Position numbers and translations under genes: made by a program. The notes beneath the pieces are model-generated. The model was not told where the DNA came from. It was given only the letters and a program-made list of their open reading frames with translations, and made no database searches. DNA of 64,000 nucleotides, taken from NCBI RefSeq assembly GCF_900105325.1, contig NZ_FNSU01000003.1, positions 2,418,001 to 2,482,000 of the forward strand. Reading direction: 5' to 3'. Below are positions 18,015 to 26,150 of the stretch, piece by piece (within the stretch, counting starts at the first letter, position 1; each line of letters starts with the position of its first letter). This DNA comes from Pseudomonas marginalis. GTDB taxonomy: Bacteria; Pseudomonadota; Gammaproteobacteria; Pseudomonadales; Pseudomonadaceae.

Positions 18015-18293
18015 ATGAGCCTGATCCAAGATAAATTCGCTTCAGTATTCTCCAACTACGATGTCACCACCCAGCCACGTCCCGACGGCGGCATCCTGTT
18101 GACCCTGCGCAACAGTGACGGCAAGCAGGTCAAGCGTTCGATCTCTTACCAGCAGTTGCACACCGCCGATCAATTGACCTGGGTGATCAGCGCGATTCGT
18201 CGCGACTTGGCCGAACAAGCCAGTGAATTGCCGCAAATTTCCATGCTGCAAAGCCAGAACCGCTTTGCCCTGCCGACCTACCACTCGGCGTAA
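18015..18293 (+). CDS. DUF3509 family protein
   Basis: The 92-aa soluble protein starts MSLIQDKFASVFSNYDV. It contains RPDGGILLTLRNSDGKQVKRSIS and ADQLTWVISAIRRDLAEQ, the conserved layout of the Pseudomonas-restricted DUF3509 family. Function is unknown. The ATG at 18015 gives the family's usual length of about 90 residues. The A+T-rich, palindrome-bearing leader suggests tight control. A strong shared terminator follows 15 bp after the stop. Confidence 0.82.
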   Translation: MSLIQDKFASVFSNYDVTTQPRPDGGILLTLRNSDGKQVKRSISYQQLHTADQLTWVISAIRRDLAEQASELPQISMLQSQNRFALPTYHSA

Positions 18294-18308
18294 ATACCGC
18301 AGTCATGA

Positions 18309-18345
18309 AAAGGCCGCGACGCTATTGAGCGTCGCGGCCTTTTTA
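18309..18345. terminator. Bidirectional rho-independent terminator
   Basis: A perfect 12-bp stem ggccgcgacgct/agcgtcgcggcc with a four-base loop is flanked by A-run and T-run. It sits between the convergent DUF3509 and LuxR-type genes. Confidence 0.93.
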
Positions 18346-18355
18346 TTGATGTGTG

Positions 18356-18625
18356 TCAGCACAGGCCTTGGCGAGCCGCCTCATTCATCGCCTGCACGCG
18401 GTTAGTGACTTCCAGCTTGCCGTAGATATTGCGCAGGTGGAATTTGACGGTGGCTTCGGACGTGGCACGAATCTGGCTGATTTCCCAGACAGTCTTGCCC
18501 TCCGAGGCCCAGCGTAAGATCTCCAATTCCGCTGGAGTCAGGGGCTTACCGGACAGGCTCAGGCGTCTCCTGACAGCATTGGTTACGACACACGGCGGCG
18601 GACACGACTCCTCTGGGCCATTCAT
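18356..18625 (-). CDS. Short LuxR-type HTH transcriptional regulator
   Basis: The 89-aa protein consists almost only of a LuxR/GerE DNA-binding domain: LTPAELEILRWASEGKTVWE, then ISQIRATSEATVKFHLRNIY and GKLEVTNRVQAMNEA. There is no receiver or autoinducer domain, so it is a stand-alone effector, and its signal is not evident. The start at 18625 was chosen because a strong aaggagag site lies just upstream. The longer frame reaches back without an RBS. It ends at the terminator shared with the DUF3509 gene. Confidence 0.87.
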   Translation of the reverse strand: MNGPEESCPPPCVVTNAVRRRLSLSGKPLTPAELEILRWASEGKTVWEISQIRATSEATVKFHLRNIYGKLEVTNRVQAMNEAARQGLC

Positions 18626-18834
18626 TACATCTCTCCTTTTATTGGCTGATGCCCTACCACCATTCGGATTCCTCCTATTGACAGGTGGCACAAACACTGG
18701 CGACGCAGAGAGTTACATAACGAATGGTTTCAGTGCGCATTGCCCTGGATAAACAGCCAAACCCTACGCGTAACTAAGCTTATTCCCACAACAACTTCCA
18801 ACTCGCCGGGGTTGAAGATTCCAATTACCTGAGT

Positions 18835-19365
18835 TCAATCGTCCAAACCTGGGAAATGGCTGGCAACATCGTCGCCGGTGAACGTCGGTACACACCCCTG
18901 CGCGGTGTTGAACAAGTGCAGCATGACCAAGTGGGGGTTCTCGCCCATATCAAACCAGTGCGCCATGCCAGCCGGGATCACCAGCAGGTCGTTTTTCTCA
19001 CAACGCACGGCATACACGTAGTCGCCAACATGCAGGTTGAACAAGCCCTGGCCGGCGATGAAAAAACGCACTTCGTCTTCGCTGTAGCGGCGTTCATCCA
19101 GGAACCGGGCACGCCATTCGGCTTTTTGCGGGTGGTCGCTGGTGACACTGAGCACCGCCACCGCACCGTAGCCGAGGGCATCGATCTGCGGCTGATAGGC
19201 GGCAATCATCTCAGCGTCGCTGGCGCCCCTCTCGATCAGGGCAGGCTGCCAGCGCTCGAACCGCACACCGTGCTCGGCCAGGGTAGCGGCGATGTCGTCG
19301 ACATGGGTCAGGACCTTGTTCGGGGTATCCGGTGAAGCGACGGGGTAGACGGCGACATAACTCAT
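18835..19365 (-). CDS. Acireductone dioxygenase-like cupin lacking two metal-binding histidines
   Basis: The 176-aa protein aligns by eye along its length with acireductone dioxygenase (MtnD) of the methionine salvage pathway: PNKVLTHVDDIAATLAEHGV, EDEVRFFIAGQGLFNLHV and IPAGMAHWFDMGENPH. In MtnD the metal is held by H-x-H-x3-E and a distal His (EHRHGEDEV...). Here the first motif reads ERRYSEDEV, so His92 and His94 equivalents are Arg and Tyr; Glu98 and His136 remain. Normal Fe/Ni dioxygenase activity is therefore doubtful. It is translated from an ATGA overlap with the MFS transporter and is not beside other mtn genes. It may have a new role, or be decaying. Confidence 0.85.
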   Translation of the reverse strand: MSYVAVYPVASPDTPNKVLTHVDDIAATLAEHGVRFERWQPALIERGASDAEMIAAYQPQIDALGYGAVAVLSVTSDHPQKAEWRARFLDERRYSEDEVRFFIAGQGLFNLHVGDYVYAVRCEKNDLLVIPAGMAHWFDMGENPHLVMLHLFNTAQGCVPTFTGDDVASHFPGLDD

Positions 19366-20522
19366 TGAAGGGTTCCTTGGTTCTGCTCTTGCAATCGAAA
19401 ACCGATGATAGCGGCCGCGGCCAGGGCGGCGACGCTGGCAATACTAAAGGTGAAGGTCGGCCCCAGCAGGTTCCAGCTGTAGCCGGAATACAGCGCACCC
19501 AGCGCACCGCCGGTGCCGGCCAGGGCGGCGTACAGCGCCTGGCCCTGGCCTTGTTGCTTATCGCCAAAACTGCGCTGCACAAAGGCAATCGCCGCCGCGT
19601 GAAAACTGCCGAACGTGGCAGCGTGCATCACCTGCGCCAGCAACAGTACCCACAGCAGTTCGGCAAACGAGCCCAGCAGCAGCCAGCGCAGGGCCGCCAG
19701 GAGGAAACTGGCCAGCAGCACCCGGCGTACCGAAAAACGCGTGAGGATGCGGCTCATGCCCAGGAACATCAGCACTTCCGCCACCACCCCCAGGGCCCAC
19801 AGCATGCCGATCATGCCACGGCTGTAGCCAAGGTGTTCCAGGTGCAGGGTCAGGAAGGTGTAATACGGGCCATGGCTCATTTGCATCAGCGCCACGCAGG
19901 CGTAAAACGCCAGTACGCCGGGGCTGCGCAGCTGTTTGAGGAAACCATCAGCGGCCAGGCGATTGCCGTGGCTGGCGGGCTGCGCATTCGGCACCCACAG
20001 GCTGGCACCGATGATGCCGGCCATGATCACCACGACCACCACCGGGTAGATATCCAGGCTCAGCCAGTCGAACAGGCGGCCCATGATCACCACGGTGAGG
20101 ATAAAACCGATGGAGCCCCACAGGCGCACCTGGCTATAGCGCGCGGTCTGTTTTTGCAGGTGGGCCAGGGTGATCACTTCAAACTGCGGCAGCACCGCGT
20201 GCCAGAAGAACGCATGCAGGGCCATCACCAGGGCCAGCCAGGCGTAGGTGTGACTGACGAAGATCAGGGAAAAACTCAGCAGGGTGCACACCGCGCCGAA
20301 GCGCACGATAGCCAGGCGTCGGCCGCTGTAGTCGCCCAGCCAGCCCCACAGGTTGGGCGCCACGCAGCGCATCAGCATGGGGATGGCCACCAGCTCGCCG
20401 ATGCGCGCGCTGGAGAACCCCAGGTGGTCGAAGTACAGCGCCAGGAACGGCGCCGTCGCCCCGAGCAGGGCGAAGTAGAACAGGTAGAAGCTGGAGAGGC
20501 GCCAGTACGGGAGGGCTGTCAC
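19362..20522 (-). CDS. MFS transporter (HcaT/phenylpropionate-permease-like)
   Basis: The 386-aa protein has 12 predicted membrane helices and begins (GTG start) MTALPYWRLSSFYLFYFALL. It contains motifs of the MFS_1-like HcaT group: GATAPFLALYFDHLGFSS, NLWGWLGDYSGRRLAIV near residue 60 and VRLWGSIGFI near residue 130. It would be an inner-membrane proton symporter for a small organic acid or nucleoside. The substrate is unknown. It starts 10 bp after aroC and its stop overlaps the next gene's start (ATGA), so the three are probably co-transcribed. Confidence 0.85.
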   Translation of the reverse strand: MTALPYWRLSSFYLFYFALLGATAPFLALYFDHLGFSSARIGELVAIPMLMRCVAPNLWGWLGDYSGRRLAIVRFGAVCTLLSFSLIFVSHTYAWLALVMALHAFFWHAVLPQFEVITLAHLQKQTARYSQVRLWGSIGFILTVVIMGRLFDWLSLDIYPVVVVVIMAGIIGASLWVPNAQPASHGNRLAADGFLKQLRSPGVLAFYACVALMQMSHGPYYTFLTLHLEHLGYSRGMIGMLWALGVVAEVLMFLGMSRILTRFSVRRVLLASFLLAALRWLLLGSFAELLWVLLLAQVMHAATFGSFHAAAIAFVQRSFGDKQQGQGQALYAALAGTGGALGALYSGYSWNLLGPTFTFSIASVAALAAAAIIGFRLQEQNQGTLQ

Positions 20523-20532
20523 CGCCGCGCCG

Positions 20533-21624
20533 TCACAGCTGGCCCAGCACCGGGGTACTCACGCGCACATCGGCATTTTGCCCGCGATTGCGCAACAGAT
20601 GGTCCATCAACACGATGGCCATCATCGCTTCGGCAATCGGCGTGGCCCGGATGCCCACGCACGGGTCGTGACGGCCCTTGGTGATCACGTCCACCGGGTT
20701 GCCGTGTACATCGATCGAACGGCCCGGGGTGGTGATGCTCGAGGTGGCCTTGAGTGCCAGGTGCGCAACAATCGGCTGGCCGGAGGAAATACCGCCGAGG
20801 ATGCCGCCCGCGTTGTTGCTGAGGAAACCTTCCGGCGTCAGTTCATCGCGGTGCTCGGTGCCACGCTGGGACACGCAGGCGAACCCGGCGCCGATTTCCA
20901 CGCCTTTCACCGCATTGATGCTCATCAGCGCATGGGCCAGTTCGGCGTCGAGGCGATCGAAAATCGGCTCGCCCAGGCCCGGCTTGACGCCTTCGGCGAC
21001 CACGGTGATCTTGGCGCCGACCGAATCCTGGTCGCGGCGCAGCTGGTCCATGTAGGCTTCCAGCTCCGGCACTTTGTCCGGGTCAGGGCAGAAAAAGGCG
21101 TTGTCTTCAACGCTGTCCCAGGTCTTGAACGGGATTTCAATCGGGCCCAACTGGCTCATGTAGCCACGGATGACGATGCCCTGGGTCGCCAGGTATTTCT
21201 TGGCGATGGCCCCGGCTGCCACGCGCATGGCCGTTTCGCGCGCCGAGCTGCGGCCGCCGCCACGGTAGTCGCGTTCGCCGTATTTATGGTGGTAGGTGTA
21301 GTCGGCATGGGCCGGGCGGAACAGATCCTTGATCGCCGAGTAGTCCTTGGACTTCTGGTCGGTGTTGCGAATCAGCAGGCCGATGGCGCACCCGGTGGTA
21401 CGGCCTTCGAACACCCCGGAAAGGATCTCGACTTCATCGGGCTCCTGGCGCTGGGTGGTGTGGCGGCTGGTGCCGGGCTTGCGGCGGTCGAGGTCACGCT
21501 GCAGGTCTTCCAGGGACAGCTCGAGGCCGGGCGGGCAGCCGTCGACAATGGCGACCAACGCCGGGCCATGGCTTTCGCCCGCGGTGGTGACAGTGAACAG
21601 CTTGCCGAAGGTATTGCCGGACAT
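20533..21624 (-). CDS. aroC: Chorismate synthase
   Basis: The 363-aa protein of standard length starts MSGNTFGKLFTVTTAGESHG. It carries the family signatures GESHGPALVAIVDGCPPG, RGGGRSSARETAMRVAAGA near residue 125 and SVSTPVLGQL at the C-terminus. It converts 5-enolpyruvylshikimate-3-phosphate to chorismate using reduced FMN, the last common step of aromatic amino acid synthesis. It is cytoplasmic and heads a probable transcript with the MFS transporter and the acireductone-dioxygenase-like gene. Confidence 0.97.
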   Translation of the reverse strand: MSGNTFGKLFTVTTAGESHGPALVAIVDGCPPGLELSLEDLQRDLDRRKPGTSRHTTQRQEPDEVEILSGVFEGRTTGCAIGLLIRNTDQKSKDYSAIKDLFRPAHADYTYHHKYGERDYRGGGRSSARETAMRVAAGAIAKKYLATQGIVIRGYMSQLGPIEIPFKTWDSVEDNAFFCPDPDKVPELEAYMDQLRRDQDSVGAKITVVAEGVKPGLGEPIFDRLDAELAHALMSINAVKGVEIGAGFACVSQRGTEHRDELTPEGFLSNNAGGILGGISSGQPIVAHLALKATSSITTPGRSIDVHGNPVDVITKGRHDPCVGIRATPIAEAMMAIVLMDHLLRNRGQNADVRVSTPVLGQL

Positions 21625-21767
21625 GCAGGGCGCTCCGTGAAATCAGTTGAATCAAGTCAACCGTAATAACTTAAGGCGGCCAGTATACGCAGGCTAACCG
21701 ACTAGTTCATCCTCGAAACCTTACCGGTAGACCTTGGTCCAACCGGCACCTTCCTCATGATGGCGCG

Positions 21768-22730
21768 ATGATGCTGCGAGTTCTTCTGTTTACCCTGACC
21801 CTGTTTACCGCCGTGGCCGACGCCGCCTCCCCTGTCGTACTGCAACGCCCGATCAGCCTGGACACCGGCAGCGGCGAACTGTTTGGCTCGCTGCTGCTGC
21901 CGCAGTCCGATAAACCGGTGCCGGTGGTGTTGATCATCGCCGGCTCCGGCCCCACCGACCGCAACGGCAACAGCGCCGACGGCGCTCGCAATGACAGCCT
22001 CAAGCGCCTGGCCTGGGTGCTGGCCCGGCACAACATCGCCAGCGTGCGCTACGACAAGCGCGGTGTGGCCGCCAGCCTCGCCGCCACGCCCGACGAACGC
22101 AACCTGACCCTGGAGGCCTACGTGGCCGACGCGGTGGCCTGGGGCAAATTGCTCAAGGCCGACACACGCATGGGCCCGCTGATTGTGCTGGGTCACAGCG
22201 AAGGCGCGCTGGTGGCTGCACTGGCCGCACCGCAACTCGACCCGGCCGGGGTGATTTCCCTGTCCGGCAGCGCCCGTCCGGTCGACCAGGTGATCCGCCA
22301 GCAACTGGCCGATCACCTGCCCCCTGCCCTGCTGCTGCGCAGCAATGAAATCCTCGATCACCTCAAGGCCGGTCAGGTGGACGCCGATGTGCCTGGCCCG
22401 CTGGAGGGCATTTTCCGACCCAGCGTGCAGCCGTATCTGATCAGCCTGTTTCGCGCCGACCCTTCAGCGGCGTTTGCAAAACTGCGCATGCCGGCATTGA
22501 TCATCCAGGGCACCAACGATATTCAGGTCGGTGTGGGCGACGCCGAGCAACTCAAAAGGGCCAAGCCCGATGCCGAACTGGCGGTGATCGAAGGCATGAA
22601 CCACGTGATGCGCATCGTGCCCAACGACGTAAAGCAACAATTGGCCTCCTACAACGACCCGCAATTGCCGCTCGCCGCTGAGCTGGGCACCCGCTTGGCA
22701 GGCTTTATCGACGGACTTCAACCCCGTTAA
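21768..22730 (+). CDS. Secreted alpha/beta hydrolase
   Basis: The 320-aa protein has a short signal peptide (MMLRVLLFTLTLFTAVADA) and an alpha/beta hydrolase fold. It shows an oxyanion-region IAGSGPTDRNGN near residue 55, the nucleophile elbow GHSEGALV near residue 141 and a C-terminal His in GMNHVMR. It should act in the periplasm or outside as an esterase or peptidase-like hydrolase; the substrate is unknown. The gene is divergent from aroC and followed at 100 bp by an unknown tail-anchored protein on the same strand. Confidence 0.85.
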   Translation: MMLRVLLFTLTLFTAVADAASPVVLQRPISLDTGSGELFGSLLLPQSDKPVPVVLIIAGSGPTDRNGNSADGARNDSLKRLAWVLARHNIASVRYDKRGVAASLAATPDERNLTLEAYVADAVAWGKLLKADTRMGPLIVLGHSEGALVAALAAPQLDPAGVISLSGSARPVDQVIRQQLADHLPPALLLRSNEILDHLKAGQVDADVPGPLEGIFRPSVQPYLISLFRADPSAAFAKLRMPALIIQGTNDIQVGVGDAEQLKRAKPDAELAVIEGMNHVMRIVPNDVKQQLASYNDPQLPLAAELGTRLAGFIDGLQPR

Positions 22731-22829
22731 GCGACAATTTGCCTCCAGTCCTGCAAAAAGCGGCCGATAAGCCCAGAGTCGACAGCAAAAAGACTGTCGA
22801 CTGGCAGGGCTTGGACAGGATCGCACCGC

Positions 22830-23639
22830 ATGACAACCACTGAAGCAACACCGGAACCGACCGCCGACACCCCGGCTGAAAAAACCGAGGCTATCGACAC
22901 GGCGGCGCCCCTGCCGTGGGCGGATGTTCAGGCCGAGCATTTCAAGATGCTGCGCCTGGCACCGCTGGCCACCGACCGCGCCACCGGCCTGCGGCCGCTG
23001 CGGTTCGTACAGTTCGGCTATGCCGAGCGCCATGACAAACACCACAGCCTGTTGCGCATGGTGATCCAATTACCGGGGCAGCGGGTGCGCCGCGAGCAGA
23101 ACCATCTGGATATCTGGGTGGATCACGATAAACACCGCGTGCACTTCGGCCCGGGCAACAGCCTGGAAATCGAACCGGCCAACCGCGGCATCGGTCGCTT
23201 CCTGGTGGCCCAGGGCGCCGCGTGGGCGAAGAAAAAATGGTCAAGCTACCGCGTCGACGGCGTGGACCTGGCCAACAAGGACGCACTCAACGAAGCCACA
23301 CGCCTGCGCCGCGATCACTTCCTGCGCGTCCAGGGTTTCGATGTGGCCTACGCCGATGTGCAGCACCTCAAAGGCAACGTGCAGCCGGGCAAGGTCAGCG
23401 ATGTACTGGACAGTTGGAACACCGAGAAGGTGCAGTTCGTGGAGATCCTTGAAGCCGCGCAGATGCTGCAACAGGCCGAGCACAACCTGTTGGAGCAGGA
23501 AGTGAAACTGCGCAAGGAAGAAGAAAAGGTCACCAAGTTCAAGCGTGAGGACAGCGGGTTGCGCTTTACCATCACCTGCCTGGTGGCGTTCACCGTGTTT
23601 CAGGCGGGGCTGTTGATCTGGATTGCCACGCACCGCTAG
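22830..23639 (+). CDS. Hypothetical protein with coiled coil and C-terminal membrane anchor
   Basis: The 269-aa protein is not a family I can name. The first 35 residues are a low-complexity Thr/Ala/Pro/Glu stretch. A conserved-looking basic domain follows (LDIWVDHDKHRVHFGPGNSL, RGIGRFLVAQGAAWAKKKW). Then comes a charged helix near residues 200-240 (QQAEHNLLEQEVKLRKEEE) that is a probable coiled coil, and finally one membrane helix at the C-terminus (FTITCLVAFTVFQAGLLIWI). This predicts a tail-anchored inner-membrane protein facing the cytoplasm. A composite repeat element follows it. Confidence 0.78.
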   Translation: MTTTEATPEPTADTPAEKTEAIDTAAPLPWADVQAEHFKMLRLAPLATDRATGLRPLRFVQFGYAERHDKHHSLLRMVIQLPGQRVRREQNHLDIWVDHDKHRVHFGPGNSLEIEPANRGIGRFLVAQGAAWAKKKWSSYRVDGVDLANKDALNEATRLRRDHFLRVQGFDVAYADVQHLKGNVQPGKVSDVLDSWNTEKVQFVEILEAAQMLQQAEHNLLEQEVKLRKEEEKVTKFKREDSGLRFTITCLVAFTVFQAGLLIWIATHR

Positions 23640-23676
23640 CCGGCTGGAAAGCCATCGAAATGCGGGAGGGGCTTGC

Positions 23677-23838
23677 CCCTAATGCCAGTCAGTTAAGGCT
23701 TTTTGTAGGAGCGAGCTTGCTCGCGAAAAACTCACAGGCGCCGCGCTCATTCAGGAAGCACGCGTTATCGTTGACGTTTTTCGCGAGCAAGCTCGCTCCT
23801 ACAGGAGGCGATGTACGCTTAACTGACTGGCATTAGGG
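23677..23838. mobile_element. 162-bp MITE-like element inserted in a REP palindrome
   Basis: Perfect 20-bp terminal inverted repeats (ccctaatgccagtcagttaa at 23677-23696, complement at 23819-23838) enclose a second perfect 27-bp inverted pair of the gtaggagcgagcttgctcgc type (23704-23730 and 23777-23803). The element is flanked by cttgc on both sides (23672-23676 and 23839-23843). Removing it restores a REP of the form ggaggggcttgccccctcc. Because the target is itself palindromic, an 11-bp duplication gggcttgcccc is an equally valid reading. It encodes nothing. Confidence 0.8.
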
Positions 23839-23873
23839 CTTGCCCCCTCCCACATTTTCTACCCTAAGGTTGG

Positions 23874-24782
23874 TTAAACCCGAGCGGCGAAGATTGCCTG
23901 GTGTTCCCGGCACTGTTCGGCCGTGAGCATGAACACCCCATGCCCACCCCGCTGGAAATCCAGCCAGGCGAAGTCCACTTCCGGGTACAGCGCGTCAACA
24001 TGCACTTGGCTGTTGCCCACCTCGACAATCAGCAAACCCTTCTCGGTCAGGTGGTCCGCCGCCTCGGCCAGCATGCGTCGCACCAGGTTCAGGCCATCGT
24101 CGCCGCAGGCCAGGCCCAGCTCCGGCTCGTGCTGGTATTCGTCCGGCATGTCGGCAAAGTCTTCGGCATCCACATACGGCGGGTTCGACACGATCAGGTC
24201 AAAGCGCTGGCCCGGCAGGCCGTCGAAACCGTCGCCCTGCACGGTGTACACGCGCTCGTCGACACCATGGCGCTCGATATTCTGGTTGGCCACCTCCAGG
24301 GCTTCGAAGGACAGGTCGCCGAGTACCACTTCGGCGTCCTGGAACTCGTAGGCGCAGGCAATGCCGATGCAACCGGAGCCGGTGCACAGGTCGAGGATGC
24401 GCGCCGGCGGTTGGGCCAACCAAGGCTCGAAGCGGTTTTCGATCAACTCGCCGATGGGTGAACGCGGGATCAGCACGCGCTCGTCAACGATAAACGACAT
24501 GCCACAGAACCACGCCTCTTTCAACAGGTAGGCCGTGGGCACCCGCTCATGAATACGGCGATGCAACAAACGCTGTACGTGAGAGATTTCCTCTTCTTCC
24601 AGGTTGCAATCGAGGTAGCTGTCGGCAATTTCCCATGGCAGGTGCAAAGCGCCGAGCACCAACTGCCGGGCTTCGTCCCAGGCATTGTCGGTGCCATGGC
24701 CAAAAAACAGGTCTTCCCCATGGAAACGGCTGACGGCCCAACGGATGTGGTCGCGCAAGGTGCGCAGGCGAGATGTGATCAC
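23874..24782 (-). CDS. prmB: Ribosomal protein uL3 glutamine methyltransferase
   Basis: This is a class I SAM-dependent methyltransferase with motif I LDLCTGSGCIGIAC near residue 135 and the catalytic N-P-P-Y motif (IVSNPPYVDAEDF), which methylates the glutamine of a GGQ-type site. PrmB modifies ribosomal protein L3. The start was set at a GTG (24780-24782, MITSRLRTLRD) behind ccaggag, giving 302 aa, the usual family length. The frame is open further upstream but that extension looks non-coding. It is convergent with the preceding plus-strand genes across the repeat element. Confidence 0.94.
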   Translation of the reverse strand: MITSRLRTLRDHIRWAVSRFHGEDLFFGHGTDNAWDEARQLVLGALHLPWEIADSYLDCNLEEEEISHVQRLLHRRIHERVPTAYLLKEAWFCGMSFIVDERVLIPRSPIGELIENRFEPWLAQPPARILDLCTGSGCIGIACAYEFQDAEVVLGDLSFEALEVANQNIERHGVDERVYTVQGDGFDGLPGQRFDLIVSNPPYVDAEDFADMPDEYQHEPELGLACGDDGLNLVRRMLAEAADHLTEKGLLIVEVGNSQVHVDALYPEVDFAWLDFQRGGHGVFMLTAEQCREHQAIFAARV

Positions 24783-25022
24783 GGGGGGCAGACTCCTGGA
24801 AAAAACGACTGGCGATTCTAACAGCCTTCGCCTGTACCGACGATGTACGAAAAGCTGTTGCCATACGTCGGATTTCATCCAAATCGCCATCATTCGGTTA
24901 AACATCGCCGCCACTTGACATGGCTGCACGCCAGCAACGGCGTACCTTACGATAGTAGCGATTCACAGAACCGCTCAGCCAGTGGACAATGACGCAAAAG
25001 CCCCCCTCACAGGAGCCCCAGA

Positions 25023-25613
25023 ATGTCCGTTCCAAAGACGATGTTTCAACTCAGCGGTCGTGGTTACGCAGCTGCCAACCTTGGCCATGCGACCCTCGTG
25101 ATCATCGACGCTCAAAAGGAATACCTCAGTGGCCCGCTCGCCCTCTCCGGCATGGACGCGGCGGTCGGCAATATCAAGCAACTGGTCGCCGCCGCGCGCA
25201 ACGCCGGGCGCCCGATCGTGCACGTGCGCCACCTGGGTACCGTGGGCGGCCTGTTTGACCCCCAGGGCGAGCGCGGTGAGTTCATCCCCGGCCTCGAACC
25301 TCAAGGTGACGAAACCATCATCGGCAAGCTGCTGCCCAGCGCCTTCCACGGCACCGGCCTGGAAAAACACCTGCAGGACCTCGGTTCCCTGGACCTGATC
25401 GTCTGCGGCTTCATGAGCCACTCCAGCGTCAGCACCACCGTGCGTGCCGCGAAGAACCTGGGCTTTCGCTGCACCCTGGTGGAAGACGCCTGCGCCACCC
25501 GCGACCTGCCTTACAAAGGTGGCATCCTGAGCGCCGAGCATGTGCAGCAGACCGAGATGGCCATCATGGCTGACAATTTTGCCACTCTCGCACTGACTAA
25601 AGACCTGATCTGA
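25023..25613 (+). CDS. Isochorismatase-fold hydrolase with Ser in place of catalytic Cys
   Basis: The 196-aa protein has the isochorismatase/cysteine hydrolase fold: LVIIDAQKEYLSG near residue 26 (catalytic Asp29), KLLPSAFHGTGLEKHL (Lys102) and CGFMSHSSVSTTVRAAKNL. In cysteine hydrolases the last motif reads G-x-M-T-H-x-C-V, placing the nucleophile Cys at the position that is Ser135 here. The enzyme may therefore act by a different route (as in true isochorismatases) or be non-hydrolytic. The substrate is unknown. It is a single gene between prmB (divergent) and a small membrane protein gene. Confidence 0.85.
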   Translation: MSVPKTMFQLSGRGYAAANLGHATLVIIDAQKEYLSGPLALSGMDAAVGNIKQLVAAARNAGRPIVHVRHLGTVGGLFDPQGERGEFIPGLEPQGDETIIGKLLPSAFHGTGLEKHLQDLGSLDLIVCGFMSHSSVSTTVRAAKNLGFRCTLVEDACATRDLPYKGGILSAEHVQQTEMAIMADNFATLALTKDLI

Positions 25614-25754
25614 TCGCCCTTCGGGTGAGCGGTGCGGCCTGTTGAAGGTCCCGCTCATCCGCAAAGCCCTCTCATTTGGCGCATTTACCTCGGGTACAGG
25701 AACAACCTGTGTATCTTCCGGTCGAAGGGCCGATACCCTGGAGGAAAGGTCGGA

Positions 25755-26075
25755 ATGAAGATATCCGATGGTTTTGACGCTCGTCGCTTGCGCCCCAAGG
25801 GCCCGAGCAACTGGCGTCTGCGCCTGGTGGCCGGCATTGCCGCGCTGCTGGCGGTAGTAGGTTTGCTGTTGACCGGCGCTGGTGGCGCCGGTTTGTTTGG
25901 CCACTCGCCGGCCCTTGGCGAACTGAATGCCAGCCCTGGCGGCTCGGCGATTCTGTTGGGGATCGGGCTGCTGGTGCTGTGGCTGGGCGTGTGGCTGTGG
26001 CGCCGCAGCCGTCGGAAGATGCGCCAGCCGTTGTCACTGAACATCGCCTCGCACCTGATGAAAAAGCACGACTGA
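25755..26075 (+). CDS. Small inner-membrane protein of unknown function
   Basis: The 106-aa protein starts MKISDGFDARRLRPKGPSN. It has a basic cytoplasmic N-terminus, two hydrophobic helices (LRLVAGIAALLAVVGLLLTG and ILLGIGLLVLWLGVWLW) joined by a small-residue loop, and a basic tail (RRSRRKMRQPLSL). I do not recognise the family. The start has gaggaaagg upstream; the frame's earlier start (25632) would overlap the previous gene's trailer and lacks an RBS. It precedes smr by 75 bp on the same strand. Confidence 0.75.
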   Translation: MKISDGFDARRLRPKGPSNWRLRLVAGIAALLAVVGLLLTGAGGAGLFGHSPALGELNASPGGSAILLGIGLLVLWLGVWLWRRSRRKMRQPLSLNIASHLMKKHD

Positions 26076-26150
26076 TGGCGCTTGGATAGCGTTTCCTGCG
26101 CCCCGGCCGCCGCGATTTAGGTAAACTGCCCGCCCTTCGCGGAGGCTGAC

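Noticed and set aside
23874..24929. Longer prmB start giving 351 aa
   Set aside because: The extra N-terminal residues lack family similarity, and the GTG at 24782 with an RBS gives the normal 302-aa length.
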